Assembly: GCA_024704765.1 (NCBI GenBank)
Contig: JAKMXF010000111.1
Coordinates: 62,001 to 126,000 of the forward strand
Reading direction: 5' to 3'
Length of the DNA: 64,000 bases
From: Oopsacas minuta
Taxonomy: Eukaryota; Porifera; Hexactinellida; Lyssacinosida; Leucopsacidae
Shown piece after piece: positions 1-11,779 of the stretch (its first letter is position 1; every line of letters starts with the position of its first letter). The position numbers and the translations under genes were made by a program. The notes under the pieces are model-generated. The model was not told where the DNA came from. It worked only from the letters and a program-made list of their open reading frames with translations, and did no database searches.

Positions 1-3000
1 TATAATAGTTATATCTTTATTAATTAATGTTTGTTTGGGTTGTTTATTTGTTGTTGGTGGCGGGTTAGATGCATATTGCGGTGGTTTGGGTGGTGGAGGT
101 CGTTGGGTACTAGATTTCCTGCCTGGCGGATGGTTGGGAGGTAAAGGAGGTGGTCCTCTTGATGATGGAATTACAGTTTGCTCCTCGGTCATATTAAACT
201 ATATTATAATATCAGATTCTTATATTATTAATATACTTTCATTTTATGCATAAAGATGTATAAGATGGTGATATAACCATGGATATATAGCTGAATTGGT
301 AGATTTATTAGCGCCAATTTGGAGAGAAATTATTAGGCAAAAAAGTGGGAGAGGAATGTCAATATATATTGGGATAATTGTCCGCTTAAAATTAGGACAT
401 TACATCACAATTTGCACAAAATTAAAAAATTAAGCATAATTATAATTATGGCTGTAAGAAACGGTTGGCACCATATATGTGTAGGAAACCTGACCAATTG
501 AAATATACTTGCTATGTCCTTGTTAATCATACAGTAACAGTCAGGATTACTTAATTTGAACTTATAGATACCAACCTGTGAAATTCCTTCTAAAATCCGT
601 GAGAATTGGCATCCCTGTGACCCTGACTGTATAATAATTACCCCTTACAACCGAATAAATACATATACCCCATAAAGACTACTACAGATATAAACCAGTA
701 GAGTACAATATTTGGGGCCCTTATGAATAAATAATATTATAATATAAGTGTCTACTAACCTGCATCACAAAGTGTTCCCATAAATCCAGGAGAACAATCA
801 CAAGTATAACTACCAACTGAATTTTGACAAATACCATATTCACAGCTTGAAGTAGGACAATTATCGATAACTATAAATTGATGAACAATGAATATTTGTA
901 CAGTGTGAGCCTGTTATAAGAACACCATTGGGAGTATCAATACGTGTTCTTATAACAGGTATAAGTATACAGGAATATGTGAGAACCGTTTTCCAGGGGA
1001 TGGTGCTTATATCAGGTATCCATTCTATAGTTTTTGACAAAAAAGGTTTCCTATGCTTATCAGATATTCAACCATGGATGGGGAAATTCGTATATTTTAC
1101 GCTATATAGAATTCCTTCTCCGAACAAGAGAGAGTGCTTCAAAATTACCTAAATAACATCCAAGCAGATAAAGGAAATCCAGTATCCATGGTTAAACATG
1201 TAATAAGCATACAGGGGGCATCATTACGTCATAACATTATAATTGTAAGGCACTTACCTTCTGTACAATTCTTGTCTTCATATCCGTTATCACAAACACA
1301 ATCATAATCTGTCATATGATTAGTACATCCTCCATTTACACATGGATCTGGATTACAGAGATCTATACCTAAACACAATAGATTCTGATAAATAAGTACT
1401 TAACTGGGATTCCAAGAAGGTTATCAAGTCTGTAAATCTATGTAGAAATTAACAAACCTGTTTCACAATTTATGCCAGTATACCCATCAGTACATGTACA
1501 CATAGAAGCATTGATACCAGTAGTAGTGCATACGCCATCGTTACAGACCTGGGGGTTGTGATCACAGAACGCAAGATCTATAAATAGGAGCGAATCAATT
1601 CGTAAAGTTGTTCTGAAAATTACTGGAATTTTTCATAAATTTAATACAACAACTCCAGTTATCGAACACGAATATATCAAAGACTCAAACTGTACAAATA
1701 TGGTCTCAAAACGTTAAAGTAACATAATTCAAAGGTTATACCGAAATAATTATTACTGGTCCCTTGAGCTTAGAGCCTTAGACATAACGGGAGTTGTCTG
1801 TAATTCATAAATCCATAGTCCAAATAAAAAAACTTACCATTCTGACAGTTGTTTCCTGAGTAATCAGGGTTACATTTACAGTTGAAAGGACCATCACAGA
1901 ATCCACCAGAAGGATCTAATAACCAATCACAATAATTTTATATAAACAAAGATTATACGTATATTGAATCTGTTACAAACCGCAATTCATTCTGGGTATA
2001 CATTCACTACATGTAGAGCCTGTCCATCCACTTTCACAGCTATAGAGATAAAATAAATAAAAGATGTATATAATAAACAGACGACGTCATATCGTATTTA
2101 TATTACTTACTTGCAAGTAAATGGGGCAGTACAACCTCCATTGAGACAACCAGTTGTACATATAGCTAGAGGATTAGAATTAATAAACATCACAGATTCT
2201 AATATGACGAAAATAGTCACTTTACGCTTATTAGATATTTAACCATGGATGGCGGATTTAGTTTATCTGCTTGGATGTTGTTCTAGGCCATTTTGAGACA
2301 CTCCTCACTTTGATGACGGGTAAATTTGCATTTAAGATAAAATGACCGAAATCCACCATCCATGGTTATATCAATAAACTATCCGTTTTGACAAATATCA
2401 TAACAATTCTAAATATTTCAATAAACTCACGAGTTAAGCATCCACTTCCTGTATATCCATTCAAACATACAAATGATCCATCATCAGGATTACATGTATA
2501 ATGACCATCTACGTTGTTATCATGTTCTACACAAAAAGTAGAGCACAAAGTGCCATAGTAATTATTAGAACATGTCAAAGTCTTGCCAATTGTCATTACA
2601 CTCCCTTGGGCACCAGTAAACGTTCTTGAGGTAGAGAGTGTATTCAATGACGTCACTGTAAAATCGACTACAAATTTGTCGATAAAATCATTGCCAAAAG
2701 CGATATCATAATCCCATACTTCTACGTATATCTGCATTCTTCCCTATAGAGACAATGTATTTATGGGAAAAAAACTGGATATAAAATGGAGATTAAATAC
2801 TTACAGTAAATTCTGTATTAACACTCTGAGTAAGAGGATTCGAAATAGCATTCCCACTGAACATAGCTCCAAAATTCACAGTATTTCTTTCATCATAAAA
2901 CCCAGTAGTAATAAAACCGCTACTACAAGTATTACTAGAGATAGGAGTTAGATACCCACGCCAGCAGAATACGAAATAAGGGTCACATGAACATCCGTTA

Positions 3001-3472
3001 GGGTCACAGCATGATCCGTCAGCTACAGTACCGCTAGGTCTTGAGAATGTCTTGAATTCGATTTTTATAGTACCTGATGATTCGATCGGGGAGATCTTGA
3101 AGAAAGCAATTTGTAGAGTGTAGGTTTCCACAGGTACCACATGTAGAGGTTCCAATAATGACAATATTCATATGACAGGAAACTTCATGTGGTCACAATT
3201 TATTTTAGAATGTTAAATACTGCCCTTGACGCAAGTCATAAGTTTTGATATAATTCAAATTTCAAATATATCGAACATCGGTTCCCAACCTGGGGCCCCA
3301 TGGAAAACAGCTGGGGGTCCACCAAAGTTCGGGTGAAAAGTCTGGGAACCGATGAGCTTGTATTTAGCATTCCAAACTTTAAAATGGTATATCAATACAA
3401 GTAACTACATTCAAATTATCCAATCTGACTCACCAAAATTGCGATAAAGCACAGAAAAATAAACAATCTCAT
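1..3472 (-). CDS. Delta-type Notch ligand (DSL protein), 3' end cut by window edge
   Basis: Single-pass cell-surface ligand for Notch receptors. Exons read on the minus strand: 3434-3472 (ATG and signal peptide MRLFIFLCFIAIL), 2805-3095 (MNNL domain with the CC..C.C..FFxxC-type cysteine pattern), 2431-2743 (end of MNNL plus the DSL domain, CSNNYYGTLCSTFC to GYTGSGC), 2111-2165, 1981-2039, 1838-1915, 1458-1577, 1258-1362, 760-870 (five EGF repeats) and 1-198 (proline-rich cytoplasmic tail). All extracellular splice phases agree and the frame stays open. The first two EGFs are the short atypical kind, like the DOS module of Delta ligands. No VWC domain is seen, so Delta-type rather than Jagged/Serrate-type. 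The membrane-spanning exon between 199 and 759 was not identified: a short hydrophobic stretch follows an acceptor near 456 but lacks a donor in the right phase. Family identity is very sure; the 3' half is incomplete. Confidence 0.9.
910..1045. repeat. Hairpin-bearing repeat (family H), copy 1
   Basis: A perfect 16-bp inverted repeat (910-925 against 944-959, core CCTGTTATAAGAACAC) with an 18-nt loop is followed by a stretch ending near 1027. The same arrangement (TAAGAACA..TTGGGAGTA..TGTTCTT.., then GAGAACCGTTTTCCAG) recurs at about 50146-50262 in a dynein intron. It is therefore a dispersed element rather than a gene-specific structure. This copy lies in a Notch-ligand intron. Confidence 0.7.
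1054..1209. repeat. MITE family D (AACCATGGATGG termini)
   Basis: Terminal inverted repeats of the form GCTTATTAGATATTTAACC-ATGGATGG at the left and CCATGGTTAAATATCTAATAAGC at the right bound about 150 bp with an internal GCTTGGATGTTGTTCTA block. Other copies: 2226-2378, 12452-12643 and 20664-20783, and a degenerate one near 11275-11332. Two copies sit in Notch-ligand introns and one in an RRM1 intron. There is no coding capacity, so it is non-autonomous. The superfamily is not assigned. Confidence 0.75.
1649..1801. repeat. pogo/Tigger-like MITE (family A)
   Basis: Roughly 150-bp element with ends of the form ACAACTCCAGTTAT and ATAACGGGAGTTGTCTGTA, and internal blocks GTACAAATATGGTC, GTCAAAGTAACAT and GGTCCCTTGAGCTTAGA. 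Further copies: 8552-8730, 16851-16923 (internally deleted), 17356-17503, 28331-28450 and 28451-28588 (adjacent), 37567-37672 (truncated), 62172-62279, and a half copy at 21041-21103. The TA-CAGTCAACTCC end resembles pogo/Tigger termini; that assignment is inference. Confidence 0.8.
2226..2378. repeat. MITE family D, copy in Notch-ligand intron
   Basis: A well-preserved copy of the AACCATGGATGG family between the DSL exon and the first EGF exon. The left terminus is at 2226-2249 and the right terminus ends in CCATGGTTATATCAATAA. No open frame. Confidence 0.75.
3277..3352. repeat. Short hAT-like MITE (family C)
   Basis: Ends ATCGGTTCCCAACC and GGGAACCGAT are inverted, with GGGGTCC-type internal blocks. 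It is a shortened copy of the family with CAGCGGTTCCCAACCTTTTT ends, a terminus widespread among animal hAT elements. It lies in the first intron of the Notch ligand, between the signal-peptide exon and the MNNL exon. Confidence 0.7.
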
Positions 3473-4318
3473 GATTGAAACAGAAAATATAATAAACACA
3501 ATTTACAAAAGAGAATATATATACAAGAATTGGTCTCTACGTGTGTGTATGATTAACAATCACTAATGCAATCAATTATATCTCCCATTACACGTTAATG
3601 AAATCGATACATTTCTGAGCACATTATGGTTGTTAGGTCAGATTATATCAGTGTTTTCTAAACCAAAAGGGCGTACAATTGAAATTATAACAATAGTGTA
3701 TTTGTAGCAATCGTAGATACGTACGCCATAGGAATTTGCTCTAAATTATACCAAATTGTGTCTCGTAAATAAAATTGTTCTAAAAGAAATTACCCACTTA
3801 TATCCGTTTGAATATGTGTATCAGTAATTTATAGATAATGCTAAGATCATTTGAATAATCTTACGTATTCAAAATATGCAAAACAGTAAAACATGGTGTT
3901 ACGTAGTAGCCATTCAAAGCTAGACAAAAATGCCTCATTTTCCTACTTAAGTAACAGAGTGTTCGCCTGTTAGCAAGTTTTTTAGGGACTCATGGCTATA
4001 TTGTGTTGGAAATGATGGTAAGTTCGCGTACGAGCAAGGGAAACTCGTGCACAATATGACTTGCTAATTATGCGATCTCACTGTATTTAGAAGATCTCTA
4101 CAGAGGTGGTTGATTTCTATTGTACGAGTGAGTTTTGAAGATGCTATTGAATATGTGTTTCACAGAACTAGGGATAAATTTGTAGTCATAGTATCAAGTC
4201 TATTCTACACAGCTTACCATAACTTGAGATTTATTTGTACATCAAATATTTAATTGTCAAAATATACAATATATACTTAAAGATACACACATATATCCAT
4301 GGTTACTCAAATACAAAA
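3473..4318. other. Intergenic, shared upstream region with an imperfect inverted repeat
   Basis: No coding sequence recognised. An imperfect inverted repeat spans about 3969-4066: TTAGCAAGT at the left and ACTTGCTAA at the right, with inner arms TATTGTG and CACAATA. It has the look of a degraded small transposon. The rest is AT-rich and unremarkable. Confidence 0.45.
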
Positions 4319-4633
4319 CTATTTGAATGGGATCTCATCATAAGAAACAGCATGATCGCCATCTTTATCCAAGGTATGTATCAAACGATCTGTAACGATT
4401 TTCAACGTCCATTTATATCCGCCGCTCTCCTGTAGCAAAACTCTCACTTCCGCGTCCTCCAATTTGCCATTCTTATTCCTGTCAAAAGCCGTGAACATTT
4501 TTTTAGGATCGTTATCGTATTGTTTCTTGCCTAACTCCATTATCTCTTCTTTGATTTGTTTCTCGTTAGGTAGTCCATATGTGAGTGTTAAGATTAATAG
4601 CAGAAAGTATGTGGTTATAAGTGTAGTGTTCAT
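4319..4633 (-). CDS. Small secreted EF-hand calcium-binding protein
   Basis: Intronless 104-residue protein. Residues 1-20 form a clear signal peptide with a hydrophobic core (YFLLLILTLTYG). Two EF-hand loops follow. Loop 1 (51-62, DRNKNGKLEDAE) is canonical, with D at position 1, N at 3 and 5 and E at 12. Loop 2 (89-100, DKDGDHAVSYDE) keeps D1, D3, D5 and E12 but has histidine where the conserved glycine at position 6 normally sits. The expected role is calcium binding in the secretory lumen or outside the cell. No specific family (calumenin, SPARC, calreticulin-type) is recognised. The start is fixed by the signal peptide. It sits between the Notch ligand and a 3-kb non-coding stretch. Confidence 0.8.
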   Translation of the reverse strand: MNTTLITTYFLLLILTLTYGLPNEKQIKEEIMELGKKQYDNDPKKMFTAFDRNKNGKLEDAEVRVLLQESGGYKWTLKIVTDRLIHTLDKDGDHAVSYDEIPFK

Positions 4634-7600
4634 TTTATGGGATCTCTAATAGACAACACAATTATTATGCAAATATACAGTGGAACCTCGTAAATACAAA
4701 CAAGCAACAGACGGTCAAATTTCGTTTGCTTTATCAGGAGTAATATTAATTGAATAATCATTCATAGGGAACTATCTTTATGTATATATTTGTTCGTATT
4801 AACGAAGTTCCAGGGTATTTCGTTAGATATCAATCATATCATTAAGAAACAATTGCTTGTGGCTCAACCACTTTGCAAGACCATATCTCGAAATTTATAA
4901 GTCCGTTTCATATGCTCAAGATTGCAAATATGTAGGTTAGAGTGCCCTCTTCGCGAAAATTCATTTCTCGGAACAATTCGCGCGGCCAAAAGTACACTGT
5001 AATGGGCCTTAATATAAGTATCACAGATTTAATTGGGATAATAAATCATAAAACATTTTAGAACTTCCCCATATCGCATCGATACATGCATTACGAATTA
5101 AATACAAGATCTCTCCGGGTTCTCCAAAGTTACTGTGCCTATTGAACCCAAATCATTGACCGAGTTCCACAAATGAAAATAGTGCCACTCGCCGAGACGA
5201 GCGTGCTTCGCCTATCACATACTCTCTAATATTAAATACTCCGACTTAGAGAGCTTCATAACATATCTTTATCTCATATCTTATTTGCATATTTACAGTA
5301 TAATTAGCTACAATACTTAATATAGTTATATCAAATTTCCAAGCCATTTAATACTTAAGATAAATTCAAGACACGTATTTTATCTACAATGCAGCTTGTA
5401 TAATCTGTTATACAGATGTTCTAAGAACAAGTTTTATCAGTGAATTTCATTCTCTTATCAGGTGTATACGGATTCGATGAGATTTCCATTTTTCTTAGAG
5501 ATAATTATCTGATACCCAAATTCATGATTTCGATATTATGGGTACAACCGAACTTGGCGCTTATGCTCTCGTGATCCCTTCTCACGAGGTTTCGCAAGAT
5601 ATTCAGGGAAGAATGTGAGAATTAATGTGTCTTTTTACTCAAATAATTGCATGGAAATTGCTATTTATGAATGTAAATCGTGGAAATTATTATAAGGCGT
5701 TGTCAAGTACAGTGAATAAATGTTTTGATTCTCGCTATTTTACAGTAACCTATAGATATTCTATATTCAATAAGTCAACTGCTTTAATACACAAATACAC
5801 AAAACAGTTACTGGCATGTACGTATATGGTCATAGAAATATATCCTAATTTAGTTTTGCTATGCAAATAATAGACATTAATTATTCGTACATCGCAAGTA
5901 TTTTCATTGACAAATATTGTTAATGTCAGGTTTCCAGAAATAGTTGAACTGAAACATGCCACCAAGCAAAAGCCAGCAAATCTTATTACCAAATAAATCT
6001 GATTTCAGAGTAATTTCTAAATATTAAATTTACAAACAAACATCTGCAGATCACATCGCGGTTAATAAATATTAAAATCCGTCCGCATCAATAATTGATA
6101 TAATTGTGTGTGGATTTTATGGAAATTCACCAAACAATTCTGTATAGTAATTAGCAGGTGAATATATCTATGTAAAGCATTGGCAGTGGTTTTCAGTGAA
6201 TTTAACCTTCTAATTAATTAATTAGTTGAGAAAGGATGTGAGATTAGGAATAGCTAAGAGAAACGAATCAATTATGCTTTAATTATACAATACGTGTAGT
6301 GGAAATTCAACGGAAAGCTGTTGGTCGTGGAGCTGTAAAGGCAGAGTGCCAACTCTGACGCAATTTTAAGATTATTGGCTGTACAGTTTGATGCTGAAAT
6401 ACCAAATCTCAAATCTCACGGGTTGGCCAGACGCGAGGTTGTTACCTATGTAAAGGGGTGGTGAACTTTGAACTTTTTCATGTTAGCTCTATGAAGTTGT
6501 AGCCAAGCCAGTGCATCTCCAGCCCTCCGGATTCGGCGCCTTTGGAACTGTTAAACGCGGTAGGAACTTTGGAGAATCGGCGAGACTTTTAAAAGTCTAG
6601 AAAAATGCTCCTTGTATATAGACAAGAAGTAATATAAAGTGTAAGCAAGACTGCAAAAATCCTCTTTCATCTTATATCGTAATTACTGGCAGCTTATTAT
6701 AATGTAGAATTGTAGATAATTTTGCATAAGCATATTCTGTACTTTTGCGTTTTGATCACATCAAACAAATAAACTACTCAACACGTCTCTATTATATTAC
6801 GTAATTAGGTATTCGACCAGCCCATAATATGGTATAATTGTTTCAAAATTTCTGTGCGCATCTGCAACAATAGATTATATCAAAGTTCATAAAATATTCA
6901 ATTGGGAGCAGCGTATACTAATCATAAGGTAGAATGTTTAGTCTGCGTAAAATAACAGCTGATTGTGGCTAGCAAATATGAGAAGGCAGTTTTTATTGAA
7001 AACTGCAAAAATAGAAAAAGTAGATTCAGACCAAAAGGAGCAAAAAATGTGAATATTATTTGAATAATTCAAAGAGTCTACTATGCAAATTCTAGAGGTT
7101 CAGCGTAACAAGATGTTGTCAAAAATTCTATAGACATTTACGGTTACCGAGTAGATCGCGTGACATATTAATCAAATCTAGCCAGGGTATCAACTAAATA
7201 TATGTAGTAGCCGAAATGTGTATGGTGTAACCTCGTTAATGCTAACACGGTTAATACGCATTTCAGGATAAGACGAACAAATTGTGACCGTATTCGTTGG
7301 TGTTCATATTAAAGAGGTCTCACTTTGGTAAGTGTGTCCAAATATCCGAGAATGGAGAAGGAACGTTGCTTGTCACTCGAAGCGTAAATTCATTTTAACA
7401 AGAAAATAACTAGAAATACAATACCTAATTAATGAATTCAATCAATTACATATTAACCTTACGGTTCAATTAGCACAAGCAATTACTCTAAAACCACTGC
7501 CGAACTATAATTCCGACTAATTTCAATGAATTAAACTATAGCACTTTCCATTCAATCTATAGGTGAATGTTCATAGCTGAATTATACCATATATCATATA

Positions 7601-7679
7601 CGAATGGAACTTGTATAAATAGAGTGGATTTATGAATTAAATAAACTCAATACAAAATCACCAAAATACTACTAAAAAT
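4634..7679. other. Long intergenic stretch with degraded transposon fragments
   Basis: No convincing gene in about 3 kb. Two Tigger-like fragments with ACAGTGGAACCTCGTAAATAC-type ends lie at about 4678-4812 and 7226-7326. Related termini recur at 32341 and 62559. A minus-strand open frame at 5750-5992 starts with TTG and has no homology signal. No tRNA or rRNA was seen. Confidence 0.5.
7226..7326. repeat. Tigger-like MITE fragment (family I)
   Basis: The left end is GTAACCTCGTTAATGCTAAC and the right part is TTCATATTAAAGAGGTCTCAC, roughly inverted. Related pieces: 4678-4812, 42929-42990 and 62559-62670. The termini resemble the ACAGTGRAACCTCGTTAATACG ends of pogo/Tigger elements. It lies about 350 bp upstream of the ARL gene. 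Confidence 0.55.
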
Positions 7680-8342
7680 ATGGGAAATTACATGGAAAAG
7701 GCCTTGCCCGTCCGAGCATGCTATGCTCTTAAAGAACCCGTGAATAACCGCATTTTAATACTCGGTTTAGACGCAGCAGGTAAAACCTCATTATTACAAC
7801 GTGCTTTAGCGAAGGAAAATGTTGAGCCGAATTTTGACGTAAACCCAACAGTAGGATTCAATGTAGAGATGTGTCAATTGGACCCTACAAAACGTGCGAA
7901 TTATGCCCTATGGGATGTTGGTGGACAAGACAAAATACGAAGTCTATGGCGGCATTATTATTCAGGAGCGACAGGCCTCATATTCGTGATAGATTCAACG
8001 GATGTCGATCGAATAGATGAAGCAGCAGAAGCTCTGAAGGTTATCCTTGCTGATCAGGAGATGAAATCAATCCCAGTGTTAATATTCGCGAACAAACAAG
8101 ACGACGACACTGCGTTAACAGTCGAGAATATAACGGAAAAGATCGGATTCAATAGTGCGACACAAGAACGTAGAAAATGGGTCATTCAGGGATGTTCAGC
8201 CATTTCCGGAGAAGGTGTAAGTGAGGGTCTACGGAGTCTACACAAATTACTCCAAGCAAAAACACAAATGGAAAAGAAACAAAATAACAATTTTGGAAAA
8301 AGTAATCTACGAAGAAGTTTCCGTATTAAACCACGAAAATAA
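7680..8342 (+). CDS. ARF/ARL-family small GTPase with basic C-terminal tail
   Basis: Intronless, 220 residues. Gly2 of MGN is a likely N-myristoylation site after an amphipathic N-terminus. The G motifs are intact: P-loop GLDAAGKT (29-36), switch-1 threonine in NPTVGF (55-60), DVGGQ (79-83), NKQD (138-141) and CSA (172-174). This should be an active, membrane-switching GTPase. At about 40 residues longer than ARF1, it ends in a lysine/arginine-rich tail (about 190-220). ARL4 proteins have a similar polybasic tail, and the GEGVSEGLRSLH stretch also recalls ARL4. Direct ARL4 orthology is only inferred. A polyadenylation signal AATAAA lies near 8414, about 70 bp after the stop. No intron, unlike most genes here. 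Confidence 0.92.
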   Translation: MGNYMEKALPVRACYALKEPVNNRILILGLDAAGKTSLLQRALAKENVEPNFDVNPTVGFNVEMCQLDPTKRANYALWDVGGQDKIRSLWRHYYSGATGLIFVIDSTDVDRIDEAAEALKVILADQEMKSIPVLIFANKQDDDTALTVENITEKIGFNSATQERRKWVIQGCSAISGEGVSEGLRSLHKLLQAKTQMEKKQNNNFGKSNLRRSFRIKPRK

Positions 8343-11300
8343 TTCATAATTTCATCCTTATATTATCTAAAGAATTGTGTACTATTATTCTAAAATGTTG
8401 GATACTTTGCCTTAATAAATACCTTATTAAAGTGTAACGATTATGACGTCATAAATTGGATATGAGTTATCGGGAAATATTCAACAATTCGTAAAGGATA
8501 TTATTCAATGATGTCAACAGTAATTTGAAATATGATAATAAAACTCAAATACACAGCCAACTAACGTCTTTTCGAAGCTCAAGTGACCGTGATAATTACT
8601 TCGACATAAGCCGTATTTGATAGAACCGATGATATATATGGTACTTTGAAGGTTTAGGGTCATACGTATTTGTACAATTTCAGACTTAGATATAAGCGGG
8701 TATTTAGATATAACAGGAGTTGACTGTATCATCTTTTGTTCAGAAGTATTCCAAGAAATCTACTGCAATAAAATCCATAATTTAGAAGCGTTTTCGTGCA
8801 GGCATATTTATGTCAGCCACGTTCCGCCGAACACGGGGAAAATCTGGATTTTCCACAAACAATAAGATACCATGCCCATATTCTAAAATCGCAAAACATT
8901 ATGTTCATAACTACAATACTGTAAGTGTTAAAGAAACCAAGTAAAACTTGCCTAATACATACAATTAGGCTTCAAAAATACAGGACAGTTTATCGTAGGT
9001 ATTCTAAATCCTTTCATGAATCTCGATATTATATCACTGCATTATTACTCTATAGATATTACTCAATATGATTACTAGTATGACAATATATCCACGAGAC
9101 ATTACTAGAAATTATGATATTATAGTAGCTTACAAAAGATGGAGATAGCAGGATGTGTAATTAAAGGTATTCAAATTAGCATTATAATAGATTATGTAAT
9201 ATTAATCACAGGTATAGAGACGGAAACTTTGGCTAGAAATTCTCCGTTCATTTTAACAATTATGCAATACTTATCGGTCAAAATTCAATATCACCTTGAT
9301 TGCTAGGAAAATTTGCACAAGGGATCGAGAAGTATGATCAAAGGTCAAATTCTTAAAACCTCCAAAAATTTCAAATCAAAGAAATCACCTACCAAAGCCT
9401 TAAGTCACAATCTCTTAAATACTTTGAATCTAACTGTACCAGTTAAAAGTTCCAAATAACACAAAACATGAATCAAATTCTATAAGAGTCCTTTAGATAT
9501 TTAATTGCTTGAGAACAACATGTATATGGTAGACATCATCCAAGCAGGTGGCAACCAATTCAATCTACCCACAAATCATGTTTCTATTTTCTATAATACT
9601 TCTAATTAGCGTAATAGGATAGCTACTAATAAAACATTTGAGATAATTACTGCATAGTTAATGGTGAAAGGAAACGCCTTAAACTTCCCTCAAGCCTTAT
9701 GCTAGAGTATAATAGTATCTTAAATATTCATAGAATGTATTATTTGGTGAGTAATCTGTCTCGAGGTATTTTAGAATTATGCAAAGGATTTATTTAGCTT
9801 CCAAAAATCATCACAATATTCGGGGAATATGGACTCATTTTTGGAAAGATATTAGAATGGTCTGAGGCTATTCCTATCCAGCTAGAGCCTCGGGATGTAG
9901 CATACAGTGTAAGTTCCACTAACGGGGTGCCAAGAACAAAGAAAATTACTACCCAGTTTCTTAGAATTCTCCATTTGTGGAGGCGGATTTATATGGGAAT
10001 AGGAATTCGCTCTCTTCTATTATATTTCGTTTCCAGAAGTTTCCCATTTCCAGAGGCCTCGTCTTGTGGAGGTTACACCGTATAAGTATGTGCCTGATAG
10101 ACCAAAAAAACTGGACTATTTTGCTTTTGACACATACGATTGAAACCTAACTATTCCTTCGCTCATGACCTGGACATTCCGTCGAGCACGGAGCACTTTG
10201 CAGAGATAAGAATCAGCATAATCTAAACTGATAAAGATCGAATACACATTAATTTGCTTACAGCTGACTATAGATGCTCTTATAATATAAGTACTGTAAT
10301 ACTGTTAATTATGTAGCTACAAGCACTTTCAGAAAAGGCTCCAAAACATCTTTCAATTCGGGTTTAGTAAACAAAATCCCACCTCCGTGAACATGCCAAA
10401 AATGGATGTAAACTATTCCACAGAAAATAAAAAATAAATAAATAATCACCTGCAACGATAACCCAGTTTGGTCCTAGGCAGAAATCAAGAGGGAGGAGGT
10501 TTGATTTAAGCAAACCACATTCAAATATATGGTTCTGTACTTGAAAGTTTATCTAACCAAGTTCATACCAAAAACTATTACTTAAGCATGTTTTAAGATA
10601 AATTATACATATTATTCATTAGAAATATTGAAAAAGTATTCCAGAACTACACGAGGCGATTTCGGGGGTCAAATCATTGGATGGATTATTAACCTTTTTC
10701 TATAAAATAAATGTCAAATTGTATTTTACTACCTAAAATATGAAAGTCTACATATTTCGGATCAATTATAAAAGTAGAATTCAAACTCCAATTCAGGACT
10801 TGTTTATAAAGTAGTACTGAATAATCTATATTATTAAACTGCGATTGTTGTCTGGATGTTAGTCCTGTGGTTACAGTGTTCGCAAGCCGCGTAGCGCGAG
10901 CGAAGCGGCTCGTTTATTGGTAAATTACACTGAACCTTTGATAGCCAATAGTTCTCACCTCATGGGTTTCGCGCATGTGGATATGGAACTATGAAAGTGC
11001 TACAGATTACTTTCGTAGGCTAATTAATGTATCCAATAGATCCATGTAAAGGAAGTAAGCTATTTAAATCATTTGTAAATCATTGACAGAGTTGTATAGT
11101 GGTTGTGAATAATGCTTTAACTATGTGAGCATTAGAATATTATAATTAGAAATTGTGCTCTCGAATTCTATTGGGGTTTTAACGTATTTAATCTAGTTTG
11201 GAAGGCTGAAACAATGGACAAAAGCAATAAAAAGTGTGAGAGAAGATTTTGTGAATGCTATATACTGAAAGCTAGCCATGGATGAATAAATTCAGTGTAT

Positions 11301-11779
11301 TGCAAAAACACTGTCTAATATCCAACCATGGATATCCTAGTAAATTACATCTTTTCAACAACATTGAGAAACTAAGGATAAATTGGGTGAAAAGAATTCC
11401 AAGTTCTATCGCAGCAGTTCCGAACATATTTCACCTGCGGACACCTTCCTGTCGTCCGTGGGCCACAAGAGGTTCATGGACCCCAGGTTGTAAGAAGCAA
11501 ACAAAAGTCAAACACCTCGTAACGACAATATATAAAGTACATAAATGGAATTAAAATGTAGACTGTTTATTATCGTTATTTTCTTAAAATTCCATAGAAA
11601 ATCGTACATTAAGAGATAGCAATCAAATCCACATATACTCCAGGGAGAATCAACGGAAATCAAATACTAAAAATATACGCGTGCAACAATGGTATTGCAT
11701 TGAATTATTTACAAAATATTCGATAAGTGTATATTGCATTCAGAGATTGCGTTTTCCAAATTTAAAATGGTACACCAAT
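8343..11779. other. Intergenic 3.4 kb of transposon debris
   Basis: No gene supported. It holds a family A element (8552-8730), a family B element (about 9903-10082, ends TACAGTGTAAGTTCCAC and GTGGAGGTTACACCGTA), a degenerate family D piece (about 11275-11332) and a family C fragment (about 11410-11492). The open frame at 11282-11554 runs through family D and C sequence and is not a gene. Confidence 0.6.
8552..8730. repeat. pogo/Tigger-like MITE (family A), long copy
   Basis: Left arm CACAGCCAACTAACG followed by CTCAAGTGACCGTGATAATT; right arm GATATAACAGGAGTTGACTG. Internal blocks match the other family A copies in reverse orientation. No coding capacity. Confidence 0.75.

Noticed and set aside
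35-253. Glycine-rich plus-strand open frame
   Set aside because: It is the antisense shadow of the proline-rich cytoplasmic exon of the Notch ligand, which has a proper acceptor on the minus strand.
5750-5992. Minus-strand frame with a signal-peptide-like start
   Set aside because: It begins with TTG rather than ATG, overlaps another frame, and shows no homology or splice context.
11282-11554. 90-codon plus-strand frame
   Set aside because: It is composed of family D and family C transposon sequence.
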